A stretch of 64,000 nucleotides of DNA from Chaetomium olivaceum (Eukaryota > Ascomycota > Sordariomycetes > Sordariales > Chaetomiaceae). Shown piece after piece: positions 24,250 to 35,346 of the stretch. The stretch is taken from contig JAYWVB010000002.1 of NCBI GenBank assembly GCA_039881045.1, positions 620,001-684,000 on the forward strand, written 5' to 3'. Both the position numbers and the translations under genes were made by a program. Position 1 is the stretch's first letter, and each line of letters begins with the position of its first letter. The notes under the pieces were generated by a model. That model was not told the DNA's origin. It was given only the letters and a program-made list of their open reading frames with translations, and made no database searches.

Positions 24250-25585
24250 ATGGCAGTGCTTCCAGACATCGATGTTGAGGCCGCACCTGGCCTCTCCTAC
24301 TTCACCCCGGCCCAAAACCCCGGCGGGAACAGCCGCCAACCCCAGAGCTCCGGCAAGCCGGTACCAAAACTCTTCCAGCCCTTCACAGTCCGCGGTGTGA
24401 ACTTCCAGAACCGCCTTGGTGTACGCCCTCCCAACTTCCTCCCTACCACCATGCCCCAGACCCCGTCATACTAATCCCCACACCCTAGGTCGCACCCATG
24501 TGCCAGTACTCCGCCGAAGACGGCCACATGACCGATTACCACCTGATGCACCTAGGCAGCATTGCCCAGCGCGGCCCCGGCATGATCATGATCGAGGCGG
24601 CCGCCGTGGCCCCCGAGGGGCGCATCACTCCCCAAGACATTGGCCTGTGGAAGGACTCGCAGATCGCGCCCATGAAGCGCGTCGTCGACTTCGTGCACAG
24701 CCAGAACCAGGTCATTGGAATCCAGCTCGCGCACGCGGGGCGCAAGGCTAGCAATGTTGCGCCGTGGAAGTATACCGAGGCCGTCATTGCGACGGAGAAG
24801 GTCGGGGGGTGGCCGGATCGGGTTGTTGGGCCGAGTGAGGTGCCGTTTCACGATACGTATTGCAAGCCGAGGGCGATGAGCAAGGGGGATATTGAGCAGT
24901 TCAAGAAGGACTGGGCGGCGGCGGTTAGGAGGGCCATCGCGGCCGGTGTGGACTTCATCGAGATCCACAGTGCCCATGGATATCTGCTCTCATCCTTCTT
25001 GTCGCCGCAATCCAACACCCGGACGGACGAGTACGGCGGCTCGTTTGAGAACCGCATCCGGCTGCCTCTGGAGATCGCGCAGGTCACGCGTGACGTGGTT
25101 GGCGACAAAGTGCCCGTGTTCCTGCGCGTGTCGGCCACGGATTGGGTGGAGGAGACGCTTCCCGCGGAGAGCTGGACGTCCAAGGATACCGTGCGGTTCG
25201 CCGAGGCCCTGACCGCTCAGGGGGCTATCGATCTAATCGACATCTCGACGGGCGGTGTTCACCACGGTCAGAAGGTCAAGTCTGGCCCTGCCTTCCAGGC
25301 GCCGTTTGCGGTTGCCGTTAAGAGGGCTGTTGGGGACAAGCTTCTCGTGGCGACGGTGGGCAGCATCACCAATGGCAAGCAGGCGAATGCTCTGCTGGAA
25401 GAGGAGGGGCTCGACGTGGCGCTGGTGGGACGTGGCTTCCAAAAGGACCCTGGCCTAGCTTGGACTTTTGCCAGCACCTGGGTACGGAAATTGCGATGGC
25501 CTCCCAGATTCGCTGGGGCTTCAATACCCGGCGTGGAGGCACACCGTACATCGACCCTTCGACTTATCAGCACAGCATATTTTAG
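24250..25585 (+). CDS. NADH:flavin oxidoreductase / Old Yellow Enzyme family (frame break near 25,472)
   Basis: FMN-dependent ene-reductase of the YqjM-like class, 422 aa with one base restored. Exons 24250-24420 and 24489-25585 (68-nt intron). Conserved segments: VAPMCQYSAEDG at the FMN site, QLAHAGRKAS, the substrate and FMN region SAHGYLLSSFLSP followed by NTRTDEYGGS, and the phosphate-binding VGRGFQKDPG. Near 25,472 the frame changes at GCCAGCAC; the true C-terminus HLGTEIAMASQIRWGF...YQHSIF follows as if one C were missing. It reduces activated C=C bonds of enals, enones or similar compounds in the cytosol with NAD(P)H. The physiological substrate is unknown, and no cluster partner adjoins it. 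Confidence 0.92.
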
Positions 25586-28109
25586 TTACTTCATTATTTA
25601 GCGGTTGAAGATATCTTAGACATAGAATAGAATACACCCAACCGGGATTCTTCCGGTAATATCAATAAGAACTCCTTTAGCTGCGCGGCGGGCCCCTTCC
25701 AAGCGAATCATATTTTCAAGCCTTCAATAGTTTGTCAAAATCCGAAAGCCTTGGAACATCCAACACCCTCGATCAGAAGCCAGCTGGTTCCTGGCTACTG
25801 TGACGTGTGCAAGGGCGAAGCGGTATGGCTTGCGCTAGTAGAGTTTCATGGCCTTGGCTCTTCCTGCCAGCAACTTATCAATGCATAGAGACCGGTGAGC
25901 GCTGCGTTAACAATGGATATCGATCCCACGCCAATTCTCCGATCTAGAGTATACCTCAGGTTGCGTCCTGGCGGGGGGCCACTAGGGGCTAGCTCGATTT
26001 TCTGAGTGAACCCTCAGGTAGTTTTAATGACAACATCTGTCATTTCGATGTTGTAATCGCGGAAGAGACTATGCACCTCTTCGGGCGTTCTACAAGCCAC
26101 TCTGAGTTGTCCCCTTGTCGTTTTTCAGCTGGTGGCCCAACCGGGTTGCTGCTCGCGAGCTGGCAGCATGGCAGATGTTGCCTCAAAACTTGGCCTTCGA
26201 TTCTGAAAACCAAGGCACCAATAACTTTACATAGATACCGGTCGGTTAAGGGTTGGGTAAAAACCCGGAACGCCGCTTTCCGGTGGGTGGTGTTGTAGCC
26301 AAGAAGGTCTGAGTGCCCGGCTAGCTGCAATGCAACCTGCCTCCCGTGCTCCTCACCCATGTCCAAGTCTAGGCAAACATCTGAAATCATAGTGGATGCT
26401 CATTTTCCGAAAGGCTGGCAGAAGAGATGGTGTGGTTCGAATGCGGTGAGACAGATCTTGAGCGACATCGGCAATCTTTGTCCTCCATCACTGTATCCCG
26501 CTCTATTACGAAGCAGTCCTGACGAGAAACACATGTTTCCCAATGTTCCGCAAGCATTAAACATAAGTCTAAGGCCTAGCTAGCTGTTTCAATCTTGGAA
26601 ATGCCAAAACAAACTTGTTCCGAGTCGACAAAGCTTTGTTTGTCTGAAGTTGAAGGGGAACCGGGCAACCGGCCGTGTCTTTAATTAGCAACTACCTGCA
26701 CGAGTGTTCAAGGTGAACGGACCAGCACATATGTATTGGCTCATTCAGATTGCTTTGCTTCCGGGCTTCCCCGCCGCTTCAGTGTAACTGGGGAAGCAGG
26801 TGCTGCAGTCCTGGTTGGCCAGTCACGGCGGCTCGGGGAAAGGCAGCAGCCGCCCGCTGCGGATGGTTTCCATTGGAAGGCTGGGTTCATTGAGGATACC
26901 TAGTTAGCCTGATTTGTGTGTTCTAGTCTGCATTTGGAACTATCCTATCGCCGCCGAACATCGCCGAGCCTCGTTCATTTGGCGCTAGTGGTCGGATTTC
27001 AGCATCGGGTTCTTACTCTCTTGTCCAAAACAGAAGGCAACTTGCATGTATTGGTCGTATGCTTCTGGCCACGGCAAACCGAGCCCCCGTATCTACAAAA
27101 ATTAGAATCAACATCCCCAATGCTGTGAATTCAAGTCTGTCAAATTCTTAGTCAAAGTTACCAACAGCTGACATATTAGCATTATAGGAGCCGAATCAAG
27201 TACGTAGAAGAGATACGTAAAGCTAAGGCTTTTCTTCCCTCGCACGGTGAATGCCGTGTCCTGTGTTCCCTAGTGCTTGATGCACAAAGCAACCGAGGTT
27301 GACCGGGCCGGCGGATCAGGCCTGGCCTTGGGCAAGTAACGCTCATTTCGTTGTGACATGCGTCATGGGGCAGCATGATATGTATGTATAATTGTGTTTG
27401 TAAGTAGATGCAAACAATAAGCGGATATGGTGCCACGAGATCTAGCCTCATCCCACCCACCTAGCCAATCTAGACGGCCGTGGTTGGGTGCTGGTGGTCT
27501 GGGGCTGAATTCACAGGGAGAACGCGAGAACTGCATATCCCCGGCCCCCAATGCAGTAGAAGATCAGCAATGCACAAGTCGTTTCTTGAAGGCCTCCCCT
27601 TCCATAGACGGACCAAAGGCTCCGTGATGGCTTGGGGGACTGCACAGACATGCCGCGCCCCCATGACGCCGGAGCTATCAGCTACACTACGTCGTGTCTA
27701 CCGTACATGCTTCACGGCAAAGGTATTTTCTTAGTTCCGAACGTTGTGAAACCATGGCTTCAGAGTGGGTTCGATCCCGGGACGCTGCAGCCGGTGATAG
27801 TCTCGAACGCCACGGGGAGAAACAAGGAACGGAACTATCCCGGTCGCAGAAACAAGGCAGCAGAAACGCGGCTGGGGTTGGTCCAGAAACCACACGAAGA
27901 GCTTGAGAGAACTGTAATTGACGTATGACTTGACGGGGCCAAAGTGGCGAGAACAGGGGAGCAGCACTCAAAAAGTGTATATAAACACCCTCCTCCTCCT
28001 CCTTTTTATTCCTCCTCATCTCCATCATCCAACACAACAAGCCAGCCCAGCTCCAAAGATCTCCAAGCCAAATTCAGCTTCTCAAGCCCAACCTCCCCCA
28101 CCAGCCAAC
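25586..28109. other. Gene-poor 2.5-kb region
   Basis: No convincing gene. Open frames on both strands (for example 26040-26390 minus) lack recognisable motifs. A GGTTCGATCCCGGG sequence at about 27769 resembles a tRNA B box, but no cloverleaf forms around it. The right end carries the hydrophobin promoter. Confidence 0.5.
27978..28031 (+). promoter_or_regulatory. Hydrophobin core promoter: TATATAAA plus CT-rich tract
   Basis: TATATAAA at 27978-27985 lies 125 bp before the hydrophobin ATG. It is followed by a pyrimidine tract (27988-28031) of the kind found at transcription starts of strongly expressed fungal genes. Confidence 0.65.
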
Positions 28110-28460
28110 ATGCAATTCTCCCAGCTTTTCACCGCCTTGGCCCTCGCCATGACGGCCACCGCGCTCCCGGCCGGCGAGAACGTCGACACGGTGGCCCCGC
28201 GCACCGAAAAGCCCGTGCCGTCGTGCACCAACAACCAGCAGCCGGTGTGCTGCGACAGCCTGCTGGGAAGCCTCCTCTGCTCCGTCTCGATCATTGGCGG
28301 CACCTGCCAGGGCTCGAGCTACTGCTGCTCCACCAATGCTGCCCCTGTGAGTCTTTCACCTTTCATTTCGCTGGTTGGAAAGCTGGCGTGCTGACAATAT
28401 CGCTAGGGCACCCTCATCAACATCAACCTCCAGATCCTCAACTGCCTCAACATCGGCTAG
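28110..28460 (+). CDS. Small hydrophobin with compact Cys spacing
   Basis: Secreted amphipathic surface protein of 96 aa. Exons 28110-28346 and 28407-28460 (60-nt intron). Signal peptide MQFSQLFTALALAMTATALP, then a short acidic and Pro-containing segment. All eight cysteines are present in the pattern C-x7-CC-x8-C-x8-C-x5-CC-x18-C, with only four residues after the last Cys. The CC doublets and the x5 before the second doublet match class I. The third-to-fourth Cys loop of 8 is much shorter than in typical class I (about 19 or more) and shorter than the class II value of 11. It would assemble at air-water interfaces of hyphae or spores. The frame is intact and a TATA box lies upstream. Confidence 0.9.
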
Positions 28461-28783
28461 GCGGGGCAATGAAGGGCCTTCGGGGTGTGCTTTCCGGGCC
28501 GCTGTTAACCTCAAAAAGCCCGGTGTGCACTTCTTCAGGGGGGTTCATGACTTGGCCAGAAACGGAGAAGATACGGCAATGGCAATGGTTCTGTTTTGCT
28601 GAGAGGTTTAAGTTGACCACTTTAGTCTAGCTTACCTAGTACTATTTGCTCAATCCTGTCAGACACTCGTTATATTGCTTTCGCTTCGCACGTCCCATTC
28701 TTGAATACCCCAACCCTCTGGGGCGAATCTACGTTTGTATTTCAGCGTAACATTAAAACCCAGTCACGACAAGGTTCACGAGA

Positions 28784-28905
28784 AAAGGGTTAGCTTGAAC
28801 CGTATTGGTGGCTGGGCTCAACACTCGGCTTTTTGGGTAACCTCTCAGGATTAGCTATACGTTGGCAGTAAGAAGTTGAACAGGTATCAATATGCGACAC
28901 CTTGG
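28784..28905 (+). repeat. Diverged direct repeat, copy A
   Basis: Starts AAAGGGTTAGCT and continues to a block reading AGAAGTTGAACAGGTAT about 95 bp later. Copy B has the same order of blocks with mostly transition differences. It is likely a relic of a mobile element or duplicated segment. Confidence 0.45.
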
Positions 28906-29238
28906 CTTATACGAATACCGACCTTTATTGTCTTATTACACTCGTGTGAGGCTGGAACTCGACCCTCCTGTGGCTAAGATAGGTAGTCATCATCTGATCC
29001 ATATGGTGGCACCGAATCAATTCAGCTTAGTTCTTTACCGCTCATACCAAAATGAGACTCTTTAGATTGGTTGGGTATAGTATGGGTTCTTGTTGGTTGC
29101 TCAACCTCGGAAGATGTGTTCTTTTTTGTTACTCGTCGTTCCTTAAGTTCCATTCTGAGCACTTCAACTGGCAGCCGTGGATCTAGGTTTGTGTTTGTGT
29201 GTGACATTCAAGCTTAGTGAACTATATGATTCCCGAAC

Positions 29239-29372
29239 AAAGGGTTAGCTCAACTCATATCAGTCGCCTGGCTCCAGATTGGAAACCTCGGCCCTCTTGG
29301 CCAACACTTTAAGGTTACAAGTCCGTGTCTAGAGAGGTCGAACAAGTATGGGTAATTGCACGACATCGCCTG
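29239..29372 (+). repeat. Diverged direct repeat, copy B
   Basis: Starts AAAGGGTTAGCT and reaches AGAGGTCGAACAAGTAT about 100 bp later, then GCACGACATC. It is aligned with copy A over roughly 120 bp at what I estimate by eye as moderate identity. Confidence 0.45.
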
Positions 29373-29626
29373 AACCAACCGGCCGTGAAGTGTGCCTTGA
29401 CTCAGAGCCATCTTTATCGGACTGTTCCGGTTTCGTGTATGGTCTCTGCCAGGTGTTGTTCGGGTTCAGTGTGGTTAGCAGGGAGTTGTTGTTCATGCTG
29501 CTGCTGCTGTTTTTGATATTCACGCATGTGTTGCTCAACTGATGAGCCAGGTCCGGTTTGAACGGTGGGGTCCCTGCGACAAAAGTCAGTCAGTATTACC
29601 TCGATCCGCCACATCGACATGGCACT

Positions 29627-30049
29627 TCACAAAGCCCAAGACGGATAGATGGACTCGACTAACCCTCCCACTGCAGCCTCCAAATCATCAACCTCCATCT
29701 CCCCGGCCTCCTCACACCCATCCGCGCCACCAACCCCCTCCGCCTCTGAACCTACACCGCCATGATCAAAGACATCATTCCCACCATTAATCACCTCCAC
29801 CGCTGCCCCCTCCGTCGGCACCACCCCTTTCCCTCCCCCATCCCCATTCTTACGCGGCCTACCCGACCTTTTCCCAACGGTGGGGGTCTTCTTCTTGAGG
29901 GCGTACTTGATCTGGTGGATGGAGTAGTAGCCGGTGACGCGGCGGATCTCGGAGGGGCCCATGCGCGCGTCGCGCGAGAGGGTCTGGATCCGCACCAGGT
30001 CGTCCTGCTTGAGCTGCGTGCGCCCGACAACGCCGGCTGGGCGGCCCAT
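29627..30049 (-). CDS. Small HTH / AT-hook DNA-binding protein
   Basis: 140 aa from the ATG at 30049 (an upstream in-frame extension is less likely to be translated). Residues 1-55 (MGRPAGVVGRTQLKQDDLVR...MGPSEIRRVTGYYSIHQIKYALKKK) look like a homeodomain-like helix-turn-helix of the type at the N-terminus of Tc1/mariner or Pogo transposases. They are followed by an AT-hook core KRSGRPRKN. The C-terminal half is acidic and Gly/Asp/Glu-rich (EVDDLEAAVGGLVESIYPSWAL). There is no catalytic DDE region. It may be a transcription factor or a domesticated transposase-type DNA-binding module; function is unknown. Confidence 0.55.
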   Translation of the reverse strand: MGRPAGVVGRTQLKQDDLVRIQTLSRDARMGPSEIRRVTGYYSIHQIKYALKKKTPTVGKRSGRPRKNGDGGGKGVVPTEGAAVEVINGGNDVFDHGGVGSEAEGVGGADGCEEAGEMEVDDLEAAVGGLVESIYPSWAL

Positions 30050-30387
30050 TGATGATATTGAGTGTGGGATGTGATTGGGAGGTCGTGGATTTGTGGTGGT
30101 GTTGCTTGACAGCTTGGCTTTTTGGGGGTTGAGTTGAATGTTTGGGAGGTGGAAAGTGGGGCTGCTGAAAGGTCGACAGGGGTGCAGAACTTTTTGAGCA
30201 AGCAGGCTGGCGGCTGGCGGCGGCCCGGCGCAGCTGGTGAACGACCGAATTCTTCGAAGGTCTGCGCGTTGAACTTGTTCCAGTTCCTCGAACACCGACA
30301 AGGTGAACAGACTAACAGTCTAAGACTAGGTCACATCCGAATTGCAAACAAAAAAAAAACATAGAGAACTCGAAGACAAAAACTCTC
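30050..30387. other. Intergenic, no gene seen
   Basis: About 340 bp between the HTH gene start and the GH18 gene end, with an A-run near 30,350. Confidence 0.5.
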
Positions 30388-31613
30388 CTATTCATTAACC
30401 ATGCTCAGGTAGTCAACATTCGGCACCAACCCAACCCACCGTTCCGCCGTCTCAACCCCTCCTCCACCTCCCGCTGTCGCGCTCACCATCCAAGCTTCAT
30501 TCAACTTCTCTACCCCTTCTCTCGTGATCCTCAACACTGGTTCCCGACCAGGTCTCAAAATCCGCGTCATGCTCTCCGCCCACTCCCATGGCCTCCCCAA
30601 CCCTCCGGGAACCCCGTTGAAGTACTCCCACCCCGCAACACCCCCAATCTCGCCATACCTCTTCCTCAGCCCATCTATCGTCCTTCCCAACTCCTCATGC
30701 CTCACAAACCCAGCCCCATTTGCCGGACTCGTCAACTGCCCAACCACAATCCTCTCCGGCGCCCATCCGCGCTTCACAATCCCGTCAAACAAGACCGCAT
30801 CCCCGGCCCCTCCAAACCCATTGTAAAACTGCGCGTTATAAAACCCCACCTCTCTCCCGGCCACCCTTTCCAACTCCCCATACCTAAACCCACTCAGATT
30901 ATTCCCTCCCAACAACGCCGTCGCAACCGGCGCGAACGTAATCACAAACCCTTCCCCAAAGTCCGCCCTTAGCCGCCGCACCAGCCTCGCCGCTCCTCCC
31001 AGCGTCATCGGCTCTTCCACGTCCAGATCCACCCCATCCAACCCATATACTTCCACCGTCTCCCTCAACAACGCGTAAGCACGCTCAAAGACCGCATCCC
31101 CACCACCACTACCACCACCACTACCACTGCCGCTGCCACTACTACTCCCGTTGCTGTAGCCACCACCATCAAGCGTCCCCCGCGCAAACGACCCCCTCGC
31201 CGCCCCCCCAACCATCCCCAACACCTTGACCCCCGCAGCCTGCAGCAAACGAGCCTCGGCCCGGAGGGTGGTGTAGCGCGGTGCGTCGGCGGGTGGTCGT
31301 TGAGGTGGATGGTGCTGTCGGTGTGGTTGTCGTTGTTGGCGGCGGCGTGGATGTGTAGGGCGGCGATGATGAGGTGAGTGAGGGCGATGTGTTGGGTGTG
31401 GATGAGAGGCAGGAGCGAGATGGGGCGGTTGAGGTCGTCGTGCGTCGTTTGGTGGTAGAGGATGAGGCGCGGGAGTTCGGGGCGGACGGGGCGGACGGGG
31501 CGCGGGGGGAGAGGTTGGTGTTGATGTTGGTGTTGGTATTTGGGGGGTAATGGGGTTGTTGAGGCGATTGTTGCCCATATTAGGCAGGTGATTAGGGGTA
31601 AGGTAGGTCTCAT
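30388..31613 (-). CDS. Secreted GH18 chitinase-like hydrolase (frame break near 31,288)
   Basis: Glycoside hydrolase family 18 protein, 408 aa after restoring one base. Signal peptide MRPTLPLITCLIWATIASTTP, a His/Gln/Pro-rich linker, then LPRLILYHQTTHDD (first barrel strand). The catalytic motif DGVDLDVEEPM fits DxxDxDxE. Later barrel elements are FAPVATALLGG, NAQFYNGFGG and the terminal GVAGWEYFNGVPGG. The frame break lies between NDHPP and DAPRYTTLRAEARLL near 31,288, consistent with one missing base. A Gly/Ser loop (GYSNGSSSGSGSGSGG) expands the region before the active site. It probably cleaves chitin or N-glycan chitobiose cores in the wall or medium. No chitin-binding module is visible. 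Confidence 0.88.
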
Positions 31614-31956
31614 TTTGGTGCTAGAGATGCTGGAATGAGTGGTGTTGTACTCGAATAACGATAAGCAGATGATGCCGTTGAGCTGTTAAAATGTGGACTT
31701 GTCTTCTATCTGAGGGTTGATTGTCCTCGGCCTGGAAAAGCTGAATGGAAAGCACAATCGACAAGCAACTTATTAGGCCAAAAGCAGGTACTGCCTGGTA
31801 GTTGTTCCCCAAATGAAAGTATAACTCAACACATCAAACAGCCAGCTTCCTCGGTAAGCCAATATTGTAAATCATTGCTTGATATGACGCCCGTTCTGGT
31901 ATGGTCTGCTCTAAGCAAGTCTACGCCCTAATCCATACGCTGCGTACTCTCCAAAC
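31614..31956. other. Intergenic, no gene seen
   Basis: 343 bp between the GH18 start codon and the monooxygenase stop codon. Nothing recognisable. Confidence 0.5.
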
Positions 31957-33939
31957 CTAAGCATGCTCCAAGCCCTTCAGCTTGGCTATGATTTGCAGTG
32001 CAACCAACCTCGAGTAGTACCTGCACATGGCCAAGTTCCCGCCATGGAACCACAGTCCGGGGTGCCCACTGCTCGTCCAAATAGTTCGCATCTCACCTTC
32101 CTCATTCCAACCCCAGATATCCCCAACCTTGTCCGGGAGCTCCGGCCCTAGAATCCCCTTGGCCGTCGTCCTCATATTGTCGTATCCCGTCGCGAACACG
32201 ATCTCGTCCGCCTCCAACACGCTCCCGTCCGCAAGCTTCAAGCCCGTCGGTAAGACCTGCTCCACTTCTTGGCCGTGCTTGACCTTGATCTTGCCATCGA
32301 TGATCAATTTAGAGGCGCCGACATCAATGTAGTAACCTCCTCCTCTTTGCAGGTACTTGCCAAAGATGCCTGCCCCCGAAGGACCCTTGTCAACCTTGAA
32401 ACCGGCCTTCTCCAACCCGTCCAGAATCTCCTTGTCACGTTGCCCCGAAATAGTCGTGACATCCACCTGCAGAGACTTCAGGACCTGGCTGGGCAGACCC
32501 CAGACGAAGATGTCGCTGTCTTCCACTGGCGGGCTGACTTCCTCGTAGAGCACGCCGAGTGCGACCTTACAGCAGCTCTCACTTGAAATGACAAAGGTGG
32601 ACGAGCGCTGCACCATCGTCACATCGTAGCCCTTTTCGACGTAATCTTGACAGATGTCCATGCTCGAGTTGCATGCGCCGATGACCACAGCCTTCTTGCC
32701 CTTGCCATTTTCACGGGCGCCAGGGAAGTCGCCCGAGTGGCAGAGCAGGCCGCCTTTGAAAGAGTCCGTACCGGGAATTGACGGCATGTATGCCTTACCG
32801 GAGTGCCCGGTGGCAATGATGAGATGCTTCGGAGATAGAGTTCTTGTCTCTGACACGCCGTCTGACCGAGTACGCTTGATCTCTACCGTCCACAGCTTTT
32901 TCTCCTCGTTCCAGGAGCTGTTGGTCAACTCCGCCTGTGTCCACACGTTGAGCTCGAGAGACTTGGCGTATGATTCAAACCAGTCGCTCAATTTATCCTT
33001 GGGCGTGAAGACGGGCCAAAAGTCGGGGAAGGGGATGTAAGGCATGTGGTCGTACCAGACTGGGTCGTGCAACACGAGCTGGTGGTACCGCTTCCGCCAG
33101 TTGTCGCCGACGGCCTTGTTCTTATCGATCATGAGGGCCGATACTCCAAGCATCTTGAGCCGCGCAGCGGCAGTTAGGCCGGACTGGCCAGCCCCTGGTC
33201 GTAGTCAGCGCATCACTCTTTCCGAGGAGGCATATTCTTAGTAGCAGCAACACTCACCAACAATAAGCACCTCCGGGTTCGTCTCAACAAATTCGCTCTC
33301 ATCAATCCTCCTCTCCTTCCAATTCTTCCTGCCCTCCAACCCACCATGCTCCACCCCCTTCTCCCTCCTCTCCCCCCTCTTCTCCTCCAGCCCCTTCACC
33401 TCCTCCAGCGTCGTAAACAACGTCCACAACTTCCACACCCCCGCCTCCACTTCCACCACCTTCACTATCCCCCTTCCCACACCCCCAACAGCGCCATTCT
33501 CCACCTTCACAAAGAACATTATCCCCTTTGCGCCGCCCACCGGCCGAAAATCTACCACATTCGGCTTCCGAAAGTCCGACGACGCATCCACCTCAAACTT
33601 GACCGCGGAACCACCGGAAAAACACCCCTCCACAAACCCCTTAATCCCCTCCCTTCCCTTCAACGTGCGCAGCCGCCACGACAGCACCAAATGATCGCGC
33701 CAAAACGCCATCACCCCTTCTTCATTACCAGAGGCGGCATTGTTAGCGTCGGCCACGAAAAGCTCCGCAACAGCGGCCGCGTCCTTGCGGGCGAGGGCGT
33801 CGTTGAGCGCCGAGATCAGCTGCTGTGCGATGGTGGGCGCGTCGATGGATGCGTCGGGGGTGGTGGCGGTGGCGGGCCAGACAGCGGGGGGGAGGTTGTG
33901 CGAGCCGGGGACGACGCGTTCCGAGGAGAGAGTCGTCAT
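31957..33939 (-). CDS. FAD/NADPH flavin monooxygenase with N-terminal SnoaL-like domain
   Basis: 639 aa. Exons 33939-33258 and 33194-31957; the intron interrupts the FAD-binding motif, giving VLIVGAGQSGLTAAARL. Residues about 30-190 resemble an NTF2/SnoaL-like fold (QQLISALNDALARKDAAAVAELFV, WRLRTLKGREGI, TLFTTLEEVKG). The remainder is a flavin-containing monooxygenase: GAGQSG for FAD, VVIGACNSSMDICQDY as the NADPH-binding site, and the ATGYDNMR motif. Closest in architecture are fungal indole-3-pyruvate-monooxygenase-like (YUCCA-like) proteins, which often carry this fused domain. It performs NADPH-dependent oxygenation of an unknown small molecule in the cytosol. It lies 1.4 kb from the reducing PKS on the same strand and could be a tailoring enzyme. 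The frame is intact. Confidence 0.9.
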
Positions 33940-35346
33940 TGTGTCTGGTTTTTCTTTTTTTTCTTTTTCTGGGTGGGCGTGCTTTATTGCCGGGTGTCAA
34001 AACGCTTGGATGGTTGGGTGATGTGGCGAGTCCCAGGATGGTTTGTAATGGGCGAGATGCTGGAACTGGCATTACAGAAATAGAATTCCGATATGTGAAA
34101 ATGGGCCCGGGGATGCTGCCTTCATTTTATAATGGCCAGGCCGTCCGCTATCCACTCTCCGTGCCACTGCTGCCCCGTCTGATCGTACGTTCTCCATGTG
34201 CAACAGTCCTTCCCCAACTGCCCCTCACCCCCTCTTCCCTCATCCGATCTGCGGTGCGTCTTGTGGCTAGCTCTAGGTTCCACCTGCCGGGGACAGATCA
34301 TTCGGCGGGTCGGAATCACCCGTCAGCGTCCCGCATATGTGTGCAGGTCGCGAATCTGCGGTCGGACTCCACGGAGCCCATCCTGGGGTAGCACTGGCTA
34401 TTGGTAACACGAAGCTTTGGGGCAAGTCGAGTGCGAGAGTCTGGACCGCAGACCCCGCGCCAGAACCCCGTTCCGGGCGTACTCCCGTGTAACTTAGCCG
34501 GAGACCAGAACACTAGCGTCTCCGATCCGCAAAATATGTTCCGGTGTAATGAACAGTCAGGGTCAATTCTCATGATAATTCAGTCAGCCAAGTATGTCGG
34601 TGCTTGACTCGAAAGTCATGATATCAAACGTAACCGGGGGGGGGGGGGGTATTGCATCTGACTCAGCCAGCAACATCAAAGAACAATACGACCTCTCGGT
34701 ACTTGATATGGGGATGCACAAGAGCCTAACTCCGTCTTGACTCCTCTGCAAAGCGGGATGCACGATGGTTGGCTAGGGGAACTCGGGCCGTTGACGACCA
34801 CTCCTTACTATGCCGAACACGGTACCTCCGCTTTGCGGGGCCTGGCTTGAGGGCCGATCTCATGCAGTGCGGATGCCTCTTTTGAGTAAGCCATGCAGCA
34901 AGCGGTCCACTCACGAGTGCGGTACTGTGTAAGCCATGGTTTCCGATCTCGGAACAACCTGAACGATGTCGAAAACGATTGTCATTCTTTCAACAGGAGC
35001 ATCGATCCTCATGAGCCATAGTTGCAAGACAGAACGCTCTACAGTAAACCATACATTCTTTTCACCACCGCTACTTCATAAATACATACATTGCGCAGAC
35101 ATGTCCCTACCAAATCAAATACATGATGCGCAGTTCCCCCTTTTTGCCCCGTAACAAGCGTCCCAGGGTATTAACAATCTCGTAACCTGTCAACCTCATA
35201 TCATAGTACCCGAATCCAACCCAACTCTCCCCACACTCTCAAGTCTCTTGTCATCCATGATCCCATCCTTCCCTATCATTTTCATTTTCTCTCCTTCACA
35301 GCCCTCACTCACCCCTCCTAACACTCATCCAACAATCACTCCCCCT
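33940..35346. other. Intergenic with long homopolymers
   Basis: About 1.4 kb between the monooxygenase start and the reducing PKS stop. It contains a run of about 14 G (34636-34649) and, toward the PKS end, C/T-rich low-complexity sequence. No gene seen. Confidence 0.5.
34636..34649 (+). repeat. Poly-G run of about 14
   Basis: A G homopolymer in non-coding DNA, the longest in the window. Its length is likely variable and hard to sequence. Confidence 0.7.

Larger units (their letters stand above)
28461..29626. other. Intergenic region with diverged repeat pair
   Basis: About 1.2 kb without a gene. It contains two related segments (28784-28905 and 29239-29372) described as a repeat. Small open frames near 29330-29540 have no protein character. 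Confidence 0.5.

Noticed and set aside
27760..27800. GGTTCGATCCCGGG, resembling a tRNA T-arm / B box
   Set aside because: The T-stem does not pair fully and no acceptor, D or anticodon arms could be drawn on either strand.
28950..29000. CTCGACCC...GGCTAAGAT, reminiscent of the 5' end of U2 snRNA
   Set aside because: Only short scattered matches; the rest of U2 (branch-site interaction and Sm site) is not recognisable.
33346..34083. Plus-strand open frame of 245 codons
   Set aside because: Antisense of the monooxygenase N-terminal domain; Pro/His/Leu-rich low complexity only.
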